Below are positions 1-7,147 of a DNA stretch of 19,529 bases, piece after piece. The notes under the pieces are model-generated. The model ran no database searches, had not been told where the DNA came from, and was given only the letters and a program-made list of their open reading frames with translations. Origin of the DNA: Acidisphaera sp035272265 (lineage in GTDB: Bacteria; Pseudomonadota; Alphaproteobacteria; Acetobacterales; Acetobacteraceae); the NCBI GenBank assembly GCA_035272265.1, contig DATEQV010000241.1, positions 1 to 19,529 on the forward strand. Reading direction: 5' to 3'. The translations under genes were made by a program, and so were the position numbers. How positions within the stretch are numbered: the stretch's first letter is position 1; every line of letters begins with the position of its first letter.

Positions 1-383
1 TCGGCCCCGACCTCGCGCGGTTTCCGGCCGCGACACTGAAACTGCTGTTCTTCGTGCCGTACCACGTCGGCGTTCAGCCCGGCCAGGACGACAAGGCCGG
101 CCAGGCGGTTTGGGGCGAGTGCCGGCGGCGCGTCGAGCAGATCGCGGCAGCCACGCCGAACACCATGGTCGTCGATTTCATGCACGACACGCCGATCACG
201 CGCGCCGACGATCACTACTGGGACAGCCTGCACACCCGCGTGCCCATCGCGGACCGCGTGGCGCGCGACCTCGCCGCGGCCGCGCGCGGCCAGACGTCGG
301 AGGACTACGCGATCCTGTATCCGCCCGCGCGCGAAGCCGACGGGCGGCAGGCGGCCGAGGCCGCGCCCCTCACCGCACGATGA
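1..383 (+). CDS. C-terminal part of a probable SGNH-hydrolase-like protein (5' truncated)
   Basis: The reading frame is open from the window edge (first full codon at base 3) to TGA at 381-383, so the start lies outside. About 126 residues are visible. A strand-like run (LKLLFFVPYHVG) is followed by a helix and then VVDFMHDTPITRADDHYWDSLH. The Asp...His spacing near the end, with HYWDSLHTRVPIADRVARDL, resembles the C-terminal catalytic Asp-x-x-His region of SGNH/GDSL-like proteins linked to cell-surface polysaccharide acylation (AlgX/AlgJ-like). That is recognition by eye only, because the nucleophile Ser and most of the domain are missing. The tail after residue ~105 is Ala/Glu-rich and probably disordered. 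The gene converges on the antitoxin gene, with 10 bp between the stops. Confidence 0.5.
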   Translation, partial: GPDLARFPAATLKLLFFVPYHVGVQPGQDDKAGQAVWGECRRRVEQIAAATPNTMVVDFMHDTPITRADDHYWDSLHTRVPIADRVARDLAAAARGQTSEDYAILYPPAREADGRQAAEAAPLTAR

Positions 384-393
384 ACCGGCCGCC

Positions 394-714
394 TCAACCG
401 GATAGAACTTCGATGTGCCCAGGGCGGGAACGTCGCCGGACCGGACCGACCACGATCTTCACATCGAGCCCGAGACGCGTGAGGCAGTTCAGCATTTTCG
501 CCTCGCTGACGCCGCGGAATTGACCGCGAAGCAGACCGGACAGCTTCGGTTGCGGCATGCCGATGATCGCCGCCGCATCGACCTGCGTGAGCCTGCGCCG
601 CTTGATTGCCTCGGCGATCTTCGCCGCAAGCTGGGCCTTGACGAGCATTTCGTCCGCGTCCGGCCGGCCAAGATCGGCATAGACGTTCGTGCTGCCTTCT
701 TCGATGTCTTTCAT
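394..714 (-). CDS. higA: HigA-like XRE-family antitoxin
   Basis: A 106-aa protein starting at ATG 714, which overlaps the toxin stop in an ATGA arrangement. Longer versions of the frame only run antisense-like through the toxin gene. Residues ~20-90 form a helix-turn-helix domain: KIAEAIKRRRLTQVDAAAIIGMPQPKLSGLLRG is a classic XRE core. The next part, FRGVSEAKMLNCLTRLGLDVKIVVGP, is the typical C-terminal half of the HTH_37/HigA2-type antitoxins that pair with Gp49-like toxins. Expected role: binds and neutralises the upstream toxin and represses the shared promoter. The toxin-before-antitoxin order is typical of higBA. The short C-terminal tail is basic. The family is fairly certain; activity is inferred. 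Confidence 0.85.
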   Translation of the reverse strand: MKDIEEGSTNVYADLGRPDADEMLVKAQLAAKIAEAIKRRRLTQVDAAAIIGMPQPKLSGLLRGQFRGVSEAKMLNCLTRLGLDVKIVVGPVRRRSRPGHIEVLSG

Positions 715-1082
715 GATGCCGCTCCTCTCGCGTGGGCCTCGGCCAGCCTCAATCGGCTCGCGATCACTTCCAAATCCGGCTTCGGCGTGGCAATGCCTCT
801 GGTCGCCTTCTTCTGAAAGCAATGCAGCACATAGACGGCGGCGCCGAACTTGACGGTATAGACCGCGCGGTACGTGTCGCCCTTCCAATCGTCGACGATT
901 TCCAGAACTGCCGCCGAGCCCTGCCCTTTCAGCGGCTTGGCCTGGTCATGCTTCGATCCCGACTGGGCCAGATACAGCGCGTAGCCGAATAGATCCTGCA
1001 CCTCGTCCGGCATCGCCAGCAGGTCCTTCTTGCTGCTTCCGATCCATACAAGCGACCTGATCGTCGGTGCCGTCGTCGCCAC
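711..1082 (-). CDS. higB: HigB/RelE-type toxin, phage-derived Gp49-like (DUF891)
   Basis: A 123-aa protein. The family (Gp49-like, RelE/ParE superfamily) contains ribosome-dependent mRNA endonucleases. Diagnostic stretches are SLVWIGSSKKDLLAMPDEVQ near the N-terminus, QAKPLKGQGSAAVLEI in the centre, and YRAVYTVKFGAAVYVLHCFQKK followed by ATPKPDLEVIASRL near the C-terminus. These match the beta-sheet core and basic/His active-site region of the family. The start is GTG at 1082-1080; no in-frame ATG exists until the DLLAMPDE segment, which would remove the first strand. There is no Shine-Dalgarno, and the -10 box lies only 6 bases upstream, so the mRNA may be leaderless. The gene is translationally coupled to the antitoxin by a 4-bp overlap. 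Confidence 0.85.
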   Translation of the reverse strand: MATTAPTIRSLVWIGSSKKDLLAMPDEVQDLFGYALYLAQSGSKHDQAKPLKGQGSAAVLEIVDDWKGDTYRAVYTVKFGAAVYVLHCFQKKATRGIATPKPDLEVIASRLRLAEAHARGAAS

Positions 1083-1088
1083 CAGCCG

Positions 1089-1117
1089 TCTATACCCAAA
1101 TAGGAATACCCCTGCAA
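1089..1117 (-). promoter_or_regulatory. Probable sigma-70 promoter of the higBA pair
   Basis: On the minus strand there is TTGCAG (1117-1112), a 17-bp spacer, and TATAGA (1094-1089). This is a near-consensus promoter in an otherwise very GC-rich region. The spacer holds GGGTAT repeated directly (the second copy runs into the -10) and CCTATTTGG, an approximate palindrome, so an antitoxin operator overlapping the promoter is plausible. The expected transcript start falls on or next to the GTG start codon at 1082. Confidence 0.5.
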
Positions 1118-1189
1118 GCCGGCCAGGGCGGATGCCGCATTCGATGCTGTCCGCTTCGAGCTACAGGAGCGGCCCGTCCGCTGTGCGGG

Positions 1190-2533
1190 TCACGGGCAAA
1201 TGTACCCGCCGCCGTGCGGCGACGGAAAGCAGCCCACGGCCCGCGGCAGGAAATACCGCGGCAGCCACAGCACCGTGTCGGGGATCAGGATGATCACCGC
1301 GATCACGATGACGAAGATCACGTAGATCGGCATCGACTGCCGCAACGCGCGGCTGAACGGCACGCCCGCGAGCGTCGACGACAGCAGCAGGATGATCCCG
1401 CAGGGCGGCGTGATCAGCCCGAACGCGAGCGTCACGATCACCGTCACACCCATGTGCACGGCGTTGATGTGGCCCAGTTTCTCCAGCGACAGGATCACCG
1501 GCATCAGGATGATGATTGCCGGCAGCCCGTCGAGGAAGTCGCCCACGATCAGGAATAGCACGGCGACGAAGAACAGGATCGCACGCGGGTCCGTGGTGCC
1601 CATCGCGCGCACCCAGCCCATGATGATGTCCGCGCCACCCAGATACGCCAGCATCCAGCCGAACGCCGAAGCGCCCGCCACCGCCGTCAGCGGGATCGAG
1701 TACAGCACCGCCGCCAGCGCGATGTCCTTCGGCAGCCTGCGGTAATGCCCGCGATTGAGCAGCGGCAGCAGGATCACCAGCGCATACACCACCGCCGCCA
1801 TGCCTGCCTCGGCCGGCGTGATCACGCCGCCCAGGATGCTGCCGATGATGATCACCGGAATGGCCAGCGGCAGCGCAGCGACGCGCAGCGCGGTGCCGAA
1901 CTCGAAGAACGTCGCGCGCCGCTTCTGCACGCCGGGCGCGCCGAAGAAATAACTGTAGATCATCAGCCCGATGCACACCATCAGGCCCGGCGTCGCCCCG
2001 CCCAGGAACAGCCCGCCCACCGACGCGTCGCCCACCGCGCCATACACGATCGCCATGATCGACGGCGGCACCATCGACGCGATCGACGCACCCGCCGCGA
2101 TCAGCGCCGCCGAGAACGCCGGCGCATATCCCTCGTCGCGCATCGCCGGCAGCAGCACCGTACCGATCGCCACCGTATCGGCGGTCGACGAGCCGGAGAT
2201 GCCGCCGAACACCATGCACGACACCGCCACCACGTGCGCCAATCCGCTGCGCAGATGCCCCACCGTCGCCTGCGTCAGCGCGATCAGCCGCGGGGTGATA
2301 CGGGCGGAGGTCATCATCTCGCCGAGCAGCAGGAAGAACGGGATCGCCAGCAGCGCCAGCTCGTTGATGCCGTTGAACAGCTGCCCCATCAGCGAGCCGA
2401 TGGTCAGGTCGGTGAACGTCGCCGCGACCACCACCACGGCGGCGATCAGCGCGAACGCCACCGGCAGCCCGGCATAGCCGAGGAACAGGAACAGCCCGCA
2501 CATCACCACGATGGCGGTATCGTTCCCGCTCAT
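1190..2533 (-). CDS. dctM: TRAP transporter large permease subunit (DctM family)
   Basis: A 447-aa integral membrane protein with about 12 hydrophobic segments, the usual size for DctM (~430 aa). Family signatures are visible: FFLLLGEMMTSARITPRL, then HVVAVSCMVFGGISGSSTADTVAIGTVLLPAM, and ASIASMVPPSIMAIVYG. In the second half there are FFVAVLFLIVGDFLDGLPAIIILMPVI and TPPCGIILLLSS. It forms the Na+-coupled elevator-type transport subunit, works with DctQ in the inner membrane, and takes substrate from DctP. ATG 2533 lies 31 bp after the dctQ stop. The C-terminus (after LPRYFLPRAVG) carries a short GC-rich tail, PSPHGGGYICP, unlike the hydrophobic end of most homologues. It may be a drifted terminus. 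Confidence 0.93.
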   Translation of the reverse strand: MSGNDTAIVVMCGLFLFLGYAGLPVAFALIAAVVVVAATFTDLTIGSLMGQLFNGINELALLAIPFFLLLGEMMTSARITPRLIALTQATVGHLRSGLAHVVAVSCMVFGGISGSSTADTVAIGTVLLPAMRDEGYAPAFSAALIAAGASIASMVPPSIMAIVYGAVGDASVGGLFLGGATPGLMVCIGLMIYSYFFGAPGVQKRRATFFEFGTALRVAALPLAIPVIIIGSILGGVITPAEAGMAAVVYALVILLPLLNRGHYRRLPKDIALAAVLYSIPLTAVAGASAFGWMLAYLGGADIIMGWVRAMGTTDPRAILFFVAVLFLIVGDFLDGLPAIIILMPVILSLEKLGHINAVHMGVTVIVTLAFGLITPPCGIILLLSSTLAGVPFSRALRQSMPIYVIFVIVIAVIILIPDTVLWLPRYFLPRAVGCFPSPHGGGYICP

Positions 2534-2564
2534 GCGCGCGCACCCCGCACCGGCCGCGTCCGCA

Positions 2565-3137
2565 TCAGTCCGCCACTTCCATGATCAGTTCGGCGAGCCC
2601 GAGGTCCGGCGTCGGGTCGGGGAAGCCGCGCAGCAGCCCGCACACCAGCTTCTCGACCGAGAACAGCGCAACCAGCCCGCCGCATGTCGGGATCGCGGCG
2701 TACAGCACCGCGATCGGCGTCAGCGACGGCATCATGTAGCTGCCGAACCCGGTGAGGAAGTTGACGTAGCCGAACCACATCATGCAGCCGGCAACCGCGA
2801 TCATCACGCTCTGCTGGAACGCCTCGATGGCCGTGCGTACGCGGCCGCTGAACACCTCTGCCGTCGCCGCCAGGCGGAAGTGATCGTTGCGGCGCACGCC
2901 GACCGCGCCGCCCATGAACACGCCCCAGGTGAAGAAGCCGATCGAGAACTCCTCCGCCTCCAGCCACGGATGGCCGATGATGCGGAACGCCACGTCGCCG
3001 ATCTCGCTGACCAGGAAGCCGACCAGCAGCAGCCCGCACAGCACAACCAGCCCGACCTCCAGCGGGTCGAGCAAGCGCCACTTCAGCTGCGGCCGCTTGC
3101 GCGACAGCAGCCCGCCGCCGAACGTCGCCAGCCGCAT
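2565..3137 (-). CDS. dctQ: TRAP transporter small permease subunit (DctQ family)
   Basis: A 190-aa membrane protein. ATG 3137 was chosen because it follows the dctP stop by 8 bp and gives the usual DctQ length; the frame upstream is only antisense to nothing and parallels dctP in another frame. Four hydrophobic segments are seen, at roughly residues 25-50, 65-85, 105-130 and 140-165. EEFSIGFFTWGVFMGGAVGVRRNDHFRL is the typical DctQ region (aligned with xxRxxxHIxV in homologues). It bridges and stabilises the DctM transport domain. No strong Shine-Dalgarno precedes it, so translation probably couples to dctP. Confidence 0.92.
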   Translation of the reverse strand: MRLATFGGGLLSRKRPQLKWRLLDPLEVGLVVLCGLLLVGFLVSEIGDVAFRIIGHPWLEAEEFSIGFFTWGVFMGGAVGVRRNDHFRLAATAEVFSGRVRTAIEAFQQSVMIAVAGCMMWFGYVNFLTGFGSYMMPSLTPIAVLYAAIPTCGGLVALFSVEKLVCGLLRGFPDPTPDLGLAELIMEVAD

Positions 3138-3145
3138 CGGCGCCG

Positions 3146-4162
3146 TCAGACCGCGACCTTGCGCGACAGCGCGAGCAGCTTCACCGCGTCCGGCCCGAGC
3201 GCCGACGCCTGCTCGTCCTGAATGGGCGTTGCGATCGTGATGAAGCTCTGGCGATCGACGTCCTCGAACACCTCGACGCCGAGCTTGGTCAGCGCCGCCT
3301 GCGCCGCCTTGTCGTATTCGAGCGACTTCGGCACCATCAGTCCGCGGGAGTATTCGAACGACGCGCGCACCCAGCCCTGCTCCTCGGCGTTCAGGCTGTT
3401 CCACGCCTTGTCGCTGACCCACAGGTGGTCGTTGTTCGCCTCGTGGTCGGATGCCGACAGGACGGGTGCCACCTCGTAGTGCTTCTGCGCGCGGTAGATG
3501 TCGGCGCCGTTCTCCGCCACCTCCACCAGCCCGGTCTCCAGCGACGTATAGACCTGCCCGATCGGCATGTGCACCGGCACCGCACCATAGGCGCCGAAGA
3601 AGCGGTCCTCGGTCTTGGTCGCCTGCACGCGCACCTTGATGCCCTTGAGGTCGGCGACGCTCTTGATCTCCTTTTTCGCATAGAACTTGCGGAAGCCGAG
3701 CGTCCCCAGCCCGAGCGAGCGCGCGCCGGTCGTGTTGCGCGCGATCATGTCGATGAACGCCGCGTTCATCTCCGCGTCGAACATGCACTTCACCAGGTGC
3801 TTCTCGTCGCGGAAGACGAAATGCATCGAGAACACGCCCGACTGCGGCACCACGGTGGACGTGTTGGCCGTCGAGTTGATGACGAAGTCGATGTCGCCGC
3901 TGCGCACCTTCTGCGCCAGCTCCGGCTCCTGGCCGAGCTGCGCGCCGGGGAATTCGTGGATCGAGAACTTGCCGCCGCTGAGTTCCTTCAGCTTGGCGCC
4001 GAACATGTCGGCCCAGAAGCCGTAGCCGGTGTCGTGCGGCTCGTCATGCGCGAAGGTGAAGACGCGCGCGCCCTGGGCGATCGCCGGTGCGGCCAGCGCG
4101 ACCGACGCGGCCGCTCCCATGAACGCGCGCCGCGTGACCCCGTGCCGTCGTGTTCCCGACAT
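3146..4162 (-). CDS. dctP: TRAP transporter substrate-binding protein (DctP family), Tat-exported
   Basis: A 338-aa periplasmic solute receptor. The N-terminus has a twin-arginine signal (TRRAFMGAAASVALAAPAIA, R11-R12) with cleavage expected after A29. The mature part follows the DctP fold: FTFAHDEPHDTGYGFWADMF, then LKELSGGKFSIHEFPGAQLGQEPELAQKVRSG. The substrate-carboxylate Arg region is in GIKVRVQ (about residue 178), followed by GAVPVHMPIGQVYTSLETGLVEVAENG, a family hallmark. The ligand cannot be told from sequence; organic acids are usual. ATG 4162 is preceded by a strong GGGGAGGG Shine-Dalgarno. The gene is first in the dctP-Q-M operon and diverges from the heme monooxygenase gene. A Tat signal on a TRAP receptor is a known minority arrangement. 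Confidence 0.93.
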   Translation of the reverse strand: MSGTRRHGVTRRAFMGAAASVALAAPAIAQGARVFTFAHDEPHDTGYGFWADMFGAKLKELSGGKFSIHEFPGAQLGQEPELAQKVRSGDIDFVINSTANTSTVVPQSGVFSMHFVFRDEKHLVKCMFDAEMNAAFIDMIARNTTGARSLGLGTLGFRKFYAKKEIKSVADLKGIKVRVQATKTEDRFFGAYGAVPVHMPIGQVYTSLETGLVEVAENGADIYRAQKHYEVAPVLSASDHEANNDHLWVSDKAWNSLNAEEQGWVRASFEYSRGLMVPKSLEYDKAAQAALTKLGVEVFEDVDRQSFITIATPIQDEQASALGPDAVKLLALSRKVAV

Positions 4163-4183
4163 CGTTTCCCTCCCCCGTTGCGC

Positions 4184-4214
4184 CTATGACGGGGCCGGGA
4201 CCGGTCGGTGTCAA
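4184..4214 (-). promoter_or_regulatory. Candidate promoter for dctPQM
   Basis: A perfect TTGACA -35 hexamer lies on the minus strand at 4214-4209. The -10 region 17-19 bases downstream (around 4191-4184, CGTCATAG) is poor. Alphaproteobacterial vegetative promoters often keep the -35 better than the -10, so this is plausible but unproven. It sits 22-52 bp upstream of the dctP start. Confidence 0.35.
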
Positions 4215-4301
4215 ACGAAAATCCGGCTTGCGCTCCGCTGCCGCGACGCCATGCTTCGCTGCATCGCAACAGAACTCCACCGCACCAGGAAAGCCACCGG
4301 C

Positions 4302-4625
4302 ATGTACATCGCCATGAACCGCTTCAAGGTCGCGCCCGGCAAGGAGGCGACCTTCGAGAATGTCTGGACGAGCCGTGATTCGCACCTGACCGGCGTGCCC
4401 GGCTTCGTCGAGTTCCACCTGCTGCGCGGCCCGGCTAGCGAGGACCACGTGCTGTATTCCAGCCACACGATCTGGGCCGACCGCGCCGCGTTCGAGGCGT
4501 GGACCCGCTCGGACGCCTTCCGCGCCGCGCACGCCGACGCCGGCAAGCTGCGCGAGCAGCACGGCCCGCTCTATATCGGCCCGCCCGAGTTCGAGGGCTT
4601 CGAGGTTGTGCAGACGATCAAGTAG
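4302..4625 (+). CDS. Heme-degrading / antibiotic-biosynthesis-type monooxygenase (IsdG/HmoA-like, ABM domain)
   Basis: A 107-aa ferredoxin-like alpha/beta protein. MNRFKVAPGKEATFENVW at the start and SSHTIWADRAAFEAWTRSDAFRAAH later follow the IsdG pattern closely. The residues matching the IsdG Asn-Trp-His heme-degradation triad are N6, W67 and H77, all present, so heme oxygenation to release iron is the best guess. The fold also covers other small monooxygenases. It would act as a cytosolic dimer. ATG 4302 was chosen with AGGA at 4287-4290; MNRF at 4314 is a possible alternative, and the upstream frame extension has no support. It is a monocistronic gene, divergent from dctP. No Fur-box-like palindrome was recognised by eye in the 139-bp intergenic region. 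Confidence 0.82.
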   Translation: MYIAMNRFKVAPGKEATFENVWTSRDSHLTGVPGFVEFHLLRGPASEDHVLYSSHTIWADRAAFEAWTRSDAFRAAHADAGKLREQHGPLYIGPPEFEGFEVVQTIK

Positions 4626-4823
4626 GGGCGCCGGAACGCGACCGCGCCGCTCACGGTGCCGGCGCGGATCCGAAGCCGTGACTGCTCAGCGGCGGTGTAG
4701 ATGGTCACGTAACGTTCCTTAGCGCGGCCGCGTGCAGCCGTTGCGGTCGGAACGCCGCTGACCGCGGCTGCTTTGCGCGCGAGAATGTGTACTGCTGCCG
4801 AATATCAGCGGTGCGCTTCCGGA

Positions 4824-4853
4824 TTGTGGCCGTCCCGTACTCCGTTGTTAATA
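4824..4853 (+). promoter_or_regulatory. Candidate promoter upstream of the receptor-channel operon
   Basis: TTGTGG (4824-4829), an 18-bp spacer and TTAATA (4848-4853) lie in the most AT-rich patch of the 263-bp gap between the heme monooxygenase gene and receptor 1. The expected start is near 4860, ahead of both possible receptor 1 start codons (4871 and 4889). The match is weak. The rest of the gap (4626-4823) shows nothing convincing apart from a GC-rich 7-bp inverted repeat (4628-4634 / 4659-4665) with no T run. Confidence 0.3.
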
Positions 4854-4888
4854 GCGCGTACGGGCGAGAGATGGGGGTCTTCTCTGCC

Positions 4889-7147
4889 ATGCGCCGGGTC
4901 GAACGCGCGCGCCGTTGCGTGCTGGCCGTCCTCGCCAGCGTCGCCCTCTGCAGCGCCCGCCCGGCCAGCGCGGTGCAGCAGGATAGGGGCGGCAGCAGCG
5001 TCGAGATCGCGGCCGCCCTCTGCCTGTCCGGCGACGAGCAGCCGATCGCGCAAAGCACGCTGGAAGGCATCCAGCTTGCCGTCGACGAGGCGAATGCGCG
5101 CGGCGACGGCCCGCGGATCGTGTTGCATTCTTATGACGAGAAATCCGACGTCGAGACCGGCAAGGCGATCGCCGGCCAGATCGTCGCGAGCCGCGTGGCG
5201 CTGGTCGTCGGGTCGGTGTTCAGCTTCCTCTCGCTCGCCGAAGGCCCCATCTTCGCCAAGGCCGGCATCGCCGACCTGCCGATCGCGACGTCGGATCTCA
5301 TCACGCAGAACCCGACAACGTTCCGCGTCAACTTCAAGAACAGCGAGCAGGGCGAACTGATCGCAACCTATCTGAGCCGCGTGCTCGGCCAGTCGCATGT
5401 CGCCGCGATCTGGATCGACGACGGCTACGGCCGCACGTTGCAAAGCGGGTTCGCGACCGCCGCGACGCGCCTCGGCCTCGATGCCACCGACGCCGTCTTC
5501 AAGACGCCGGCGGAGGCGCAGACGGCCGCCGAGACCGTCGCCCAGGACCCGGCCAAGCCGGCCGTCGCGCTGCTGATGCTCGATGGCCCGGCCAGGCGCG
5601 TGCTTCCGACCTTGCGCCGCCTCGGGGTGACGGCGCCGATCGTCGGCAGCGATTCGCAAGGCGGCGACCTGTTCGCCCAGCGGCTGGCCGGCGAACCCGA
5701 AGAACAGCGGCGGCCCGGATCGCTCACCGAAGGTCTGTATGCCGTCTCGCCGATGATCCTGGATTCGGCGAACGCCGAGGTCCTGGCGTTCGCCGCCCGC
5801 TACCGCGCCCGCTACGGGCACGATCCTGCCTGGGAAGCCGTGAGCGGCTATGACGCGACGCTGCTCGCGATTGCGGCGATCCGTGCCGCTGTTCCTACCG
5901 GCACGACCGAACCCGCGACGACGCGGGCGGCGGTGCTGGCCTATCTGCAATCGCTGACCTCGCCGGCGAACGCGATCGCCGGGCTGCTCGGCCCAATCTG
6001 GTTCGGCCCGGATCGCGGTCGGGTGCAGGCGATTCGCGTCGGGCGCTTCAGCGGCGGCCACTTTGAATCCGCGCCGCTGCAGGTCGTGCCTGTGACCGCG
6101 CCATCGGCCAGCGAGGAGGCGTCGGGCGCGGTGTTCGAAGCCGCGCCGGGGCGCTACGCGCGGCTGCAGCGCGTCGTCTACACGGGCCTCTATCTGAACG
6201 GGGTCTCGCATATCGATCTGTCGAAATCGAGCTTCGGTGCCGACTTCTACCTGTGGCTGCGGTTCGCCAAGGATGCCGGCGCCGACAGCCTCGATCCCGG
6301 CGACATCAACTTCCCCAACATGCTTTCGGGCGCCTTCGATCCCGCGCGCCCGGCCGAGCAGGGCGACATGCCGGACGGCACGATCTACCGGCTGTGGCGG
6401 GTGCAGCGCGAGTTCCGCAACGATTTCGACCTGCACGAATTCCCGTTCGACCGGCAGCGCCTGCAATTGCCGTTCTACAACGCCCGTGGCGCGTCGGACC
6501 GGATCGTCTACGTCGTCGACCAGCGGACGGCGGCGTCTGGACCGCCTACGATATCGACCGCGACACCCGGCCAGCCGCCGGCGCTGACCGCGTCCAACGC
6601 GTTCAACGACCTGACGCAATGGCGGGCACTCGGCGCCACAGAGCGGCGCCAGAACCTGGTCACCGACTCCCCGCTCGGCGATCCGCGCCGGATCGGGACC
6701 GAGGGATACCGCGAGCTGTCCGGCTTCATCGCGACATTCGACCTGCAGCGCCGGGCGCTCTCGACGGTCGAGAAGTCGCTGATGCCGTTGTTGCTGATGA
6801 CGCTGATCATCTACGCGACGCTGCATTTCCCGCCGGTGCTGATCAAGGAGAAGGTGACGGTGGCGATCACCGGCGCGTTGTCCGGCGCGGTGCTGCTGAC
6901 GGCGATCAACAACCAGCTCGGCAGCGTCGGCTACACGATCGCGATCGAATACGCGTTCTTCGTCTTCTTCGGCCTGACCACATTCGCCATCTTCGCGGCA
7001 CTGGCGGCCCAGCATTTCCGCCACGTCAAGCGCGACCATCTGGCGGTCGCCACCGAGAGGGGCACCCGCGCGGTGTTCATCCTGGCGATCATCGGCCTGC
7101 TCGCCGGCGCGTGGTTCGTGTCCGCCTCGTCGGCCGCCGTGCGATGA
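4889..7147 (+). CDS. Receptor-channel fusion 1: LivJ-type periplasmic binding domain plus pentameric ligand-gated ion channel
   Basis: A 752-aa protein. Residues 1-28 are a Sec signal peptide. About 37-400 form a type I periplasmic binding fold of the LivJ/amide-binding family (VEIAAALCLSG, QLAVDEANARG, DGYGRTLQSGF, SPMILDSANAEVLAFAARY). From about 405 to the end is a Cys-loop/Pro-loop receptor module. It has the beta-sandwich start VVYTGLYLNGVSHIDLSKS, then ADFYLWLRF, and the Pro-loop FDLHEFPFDRQ (FPFD 518-521; no flanking cysteines, as in prokaryotes). Four membrane helices follow: M1 ~629-650 with Pro633, M2 ~654-675, M3 ~683-705 and M4 near the C-terminus. M2 has E654 at -1', K655 at 0', T657 at 2', T661 at 6' and L664 at 9', a cation-channel pattern. 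The sensor differs strongly from those of receptors 2 and 3. ATG 4889 gives the cleanest signal peptide; ATG 4871 is an alternative. Confidence 0.88.
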   Translation: MRRVERARRCVLAVLASVALCSARPASAVQQDRGGSSVEIAAALCLSGDEQPIAQSTLEGIQLAVDEANARGDGPRIVLHSYDEKSDVETGKAIAGQIVASRVALVVGSVFSFLSLAEGPIFAKAGIADLPIATSDLITQNPTTFRVNFKNSEQGELIATYLSRVLGQSHVAAIWIDDGYGRTLQSGFATAATRLGLDATDAVFKTPAEAQTAAETVAQDPAKPAVALLMLDGPARRVLPTLRRLGVTAPIVGSDSQGGDLFAQRLAGEPEEQRRPGSLTEGLYAVSPMILDSANAEVLAFAARYRARYGHDPAWEAVSGYDATLLAIAAIRAAVPTGTTEPATTRAAVLAYLQSLTSPANAIAGLLGPIWFGPDRGRVQAIRVGRFSGGHFESAPLQVVPVTAPSASEEASGAVFEAAPGRYARLQRVVYTGLYLNGVSHIDLSKSSFGADFYLWLRFAKDAGADSLDPGDINFPNMLSGAFDPARPAEQGDMPDGTIYRLWRVQREFRNDFDLHEFPFDRQRLQLPFYNARGASDRIVYVVDQRTAASGPPTISTATPGQPPALTASNAFNDLTQWRALGATERRQNLVTDSPLGDPRRIGTEGYRELSGFIATFDLQRRALSTVEKSLMPLLLMTLIIYATLHFPPVLIKEKVTVAITGALSGAVLLTAINNQLGSVGYTIAIEYAFFVFFGLTTFAIFAALAAQHFRHVKRDHLAVATERGTRAVFILAIIGLLAGAWFVSASSAAVR
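6098..7130 (+). repeat. Channel-half duplication, copy A (pairs with 8338-9367)
   Basis: The channel-encoding half of receptor 1 is nearly repeated in receptor 2 at a constant offset of 2240 bp (2237 bp near the end). Identity includes an unbroken 45-base match at 6158-6202 versus 8398-8442. By hand count of the last ~138 residues, 124 are identical. High identity begins abruptly near the sequence gcgccatcggccagcga at 6098, and the sensor halves upstream are much more different. Confidence 0.85.

Noticed and set aside
1161..2584. Long open frames on both strands over dctM (1161-2543 minus, 1745-2584 plus)
   Set aside because: They are rich in Arg, His, Asp and Gln without domain features and are out of frame with the well-matched DctM protein.
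2565..3788. A longer version of DctQ starting at 3788
   Set aside because: The extra residues are the dctP coding region read in another frame. ATG 3137, 8 bp after the dctP stop, gives the normal family size.
4628..4665. GC-rich inverted repeat after the heme monooxygenase gene as a terminator
   Set aside because: Only 7 bp of stem with a 24-base loop and no T run, so it is not distinguishable from chance at this GC content.
6253..7143. Upstream extension of receptor 2 by 297 codons in an open frame inside receptor 1
   Set aside because: The translation is Arg/Pro-rich shadow sequence. The signal peptide at 7144 marks the true start.
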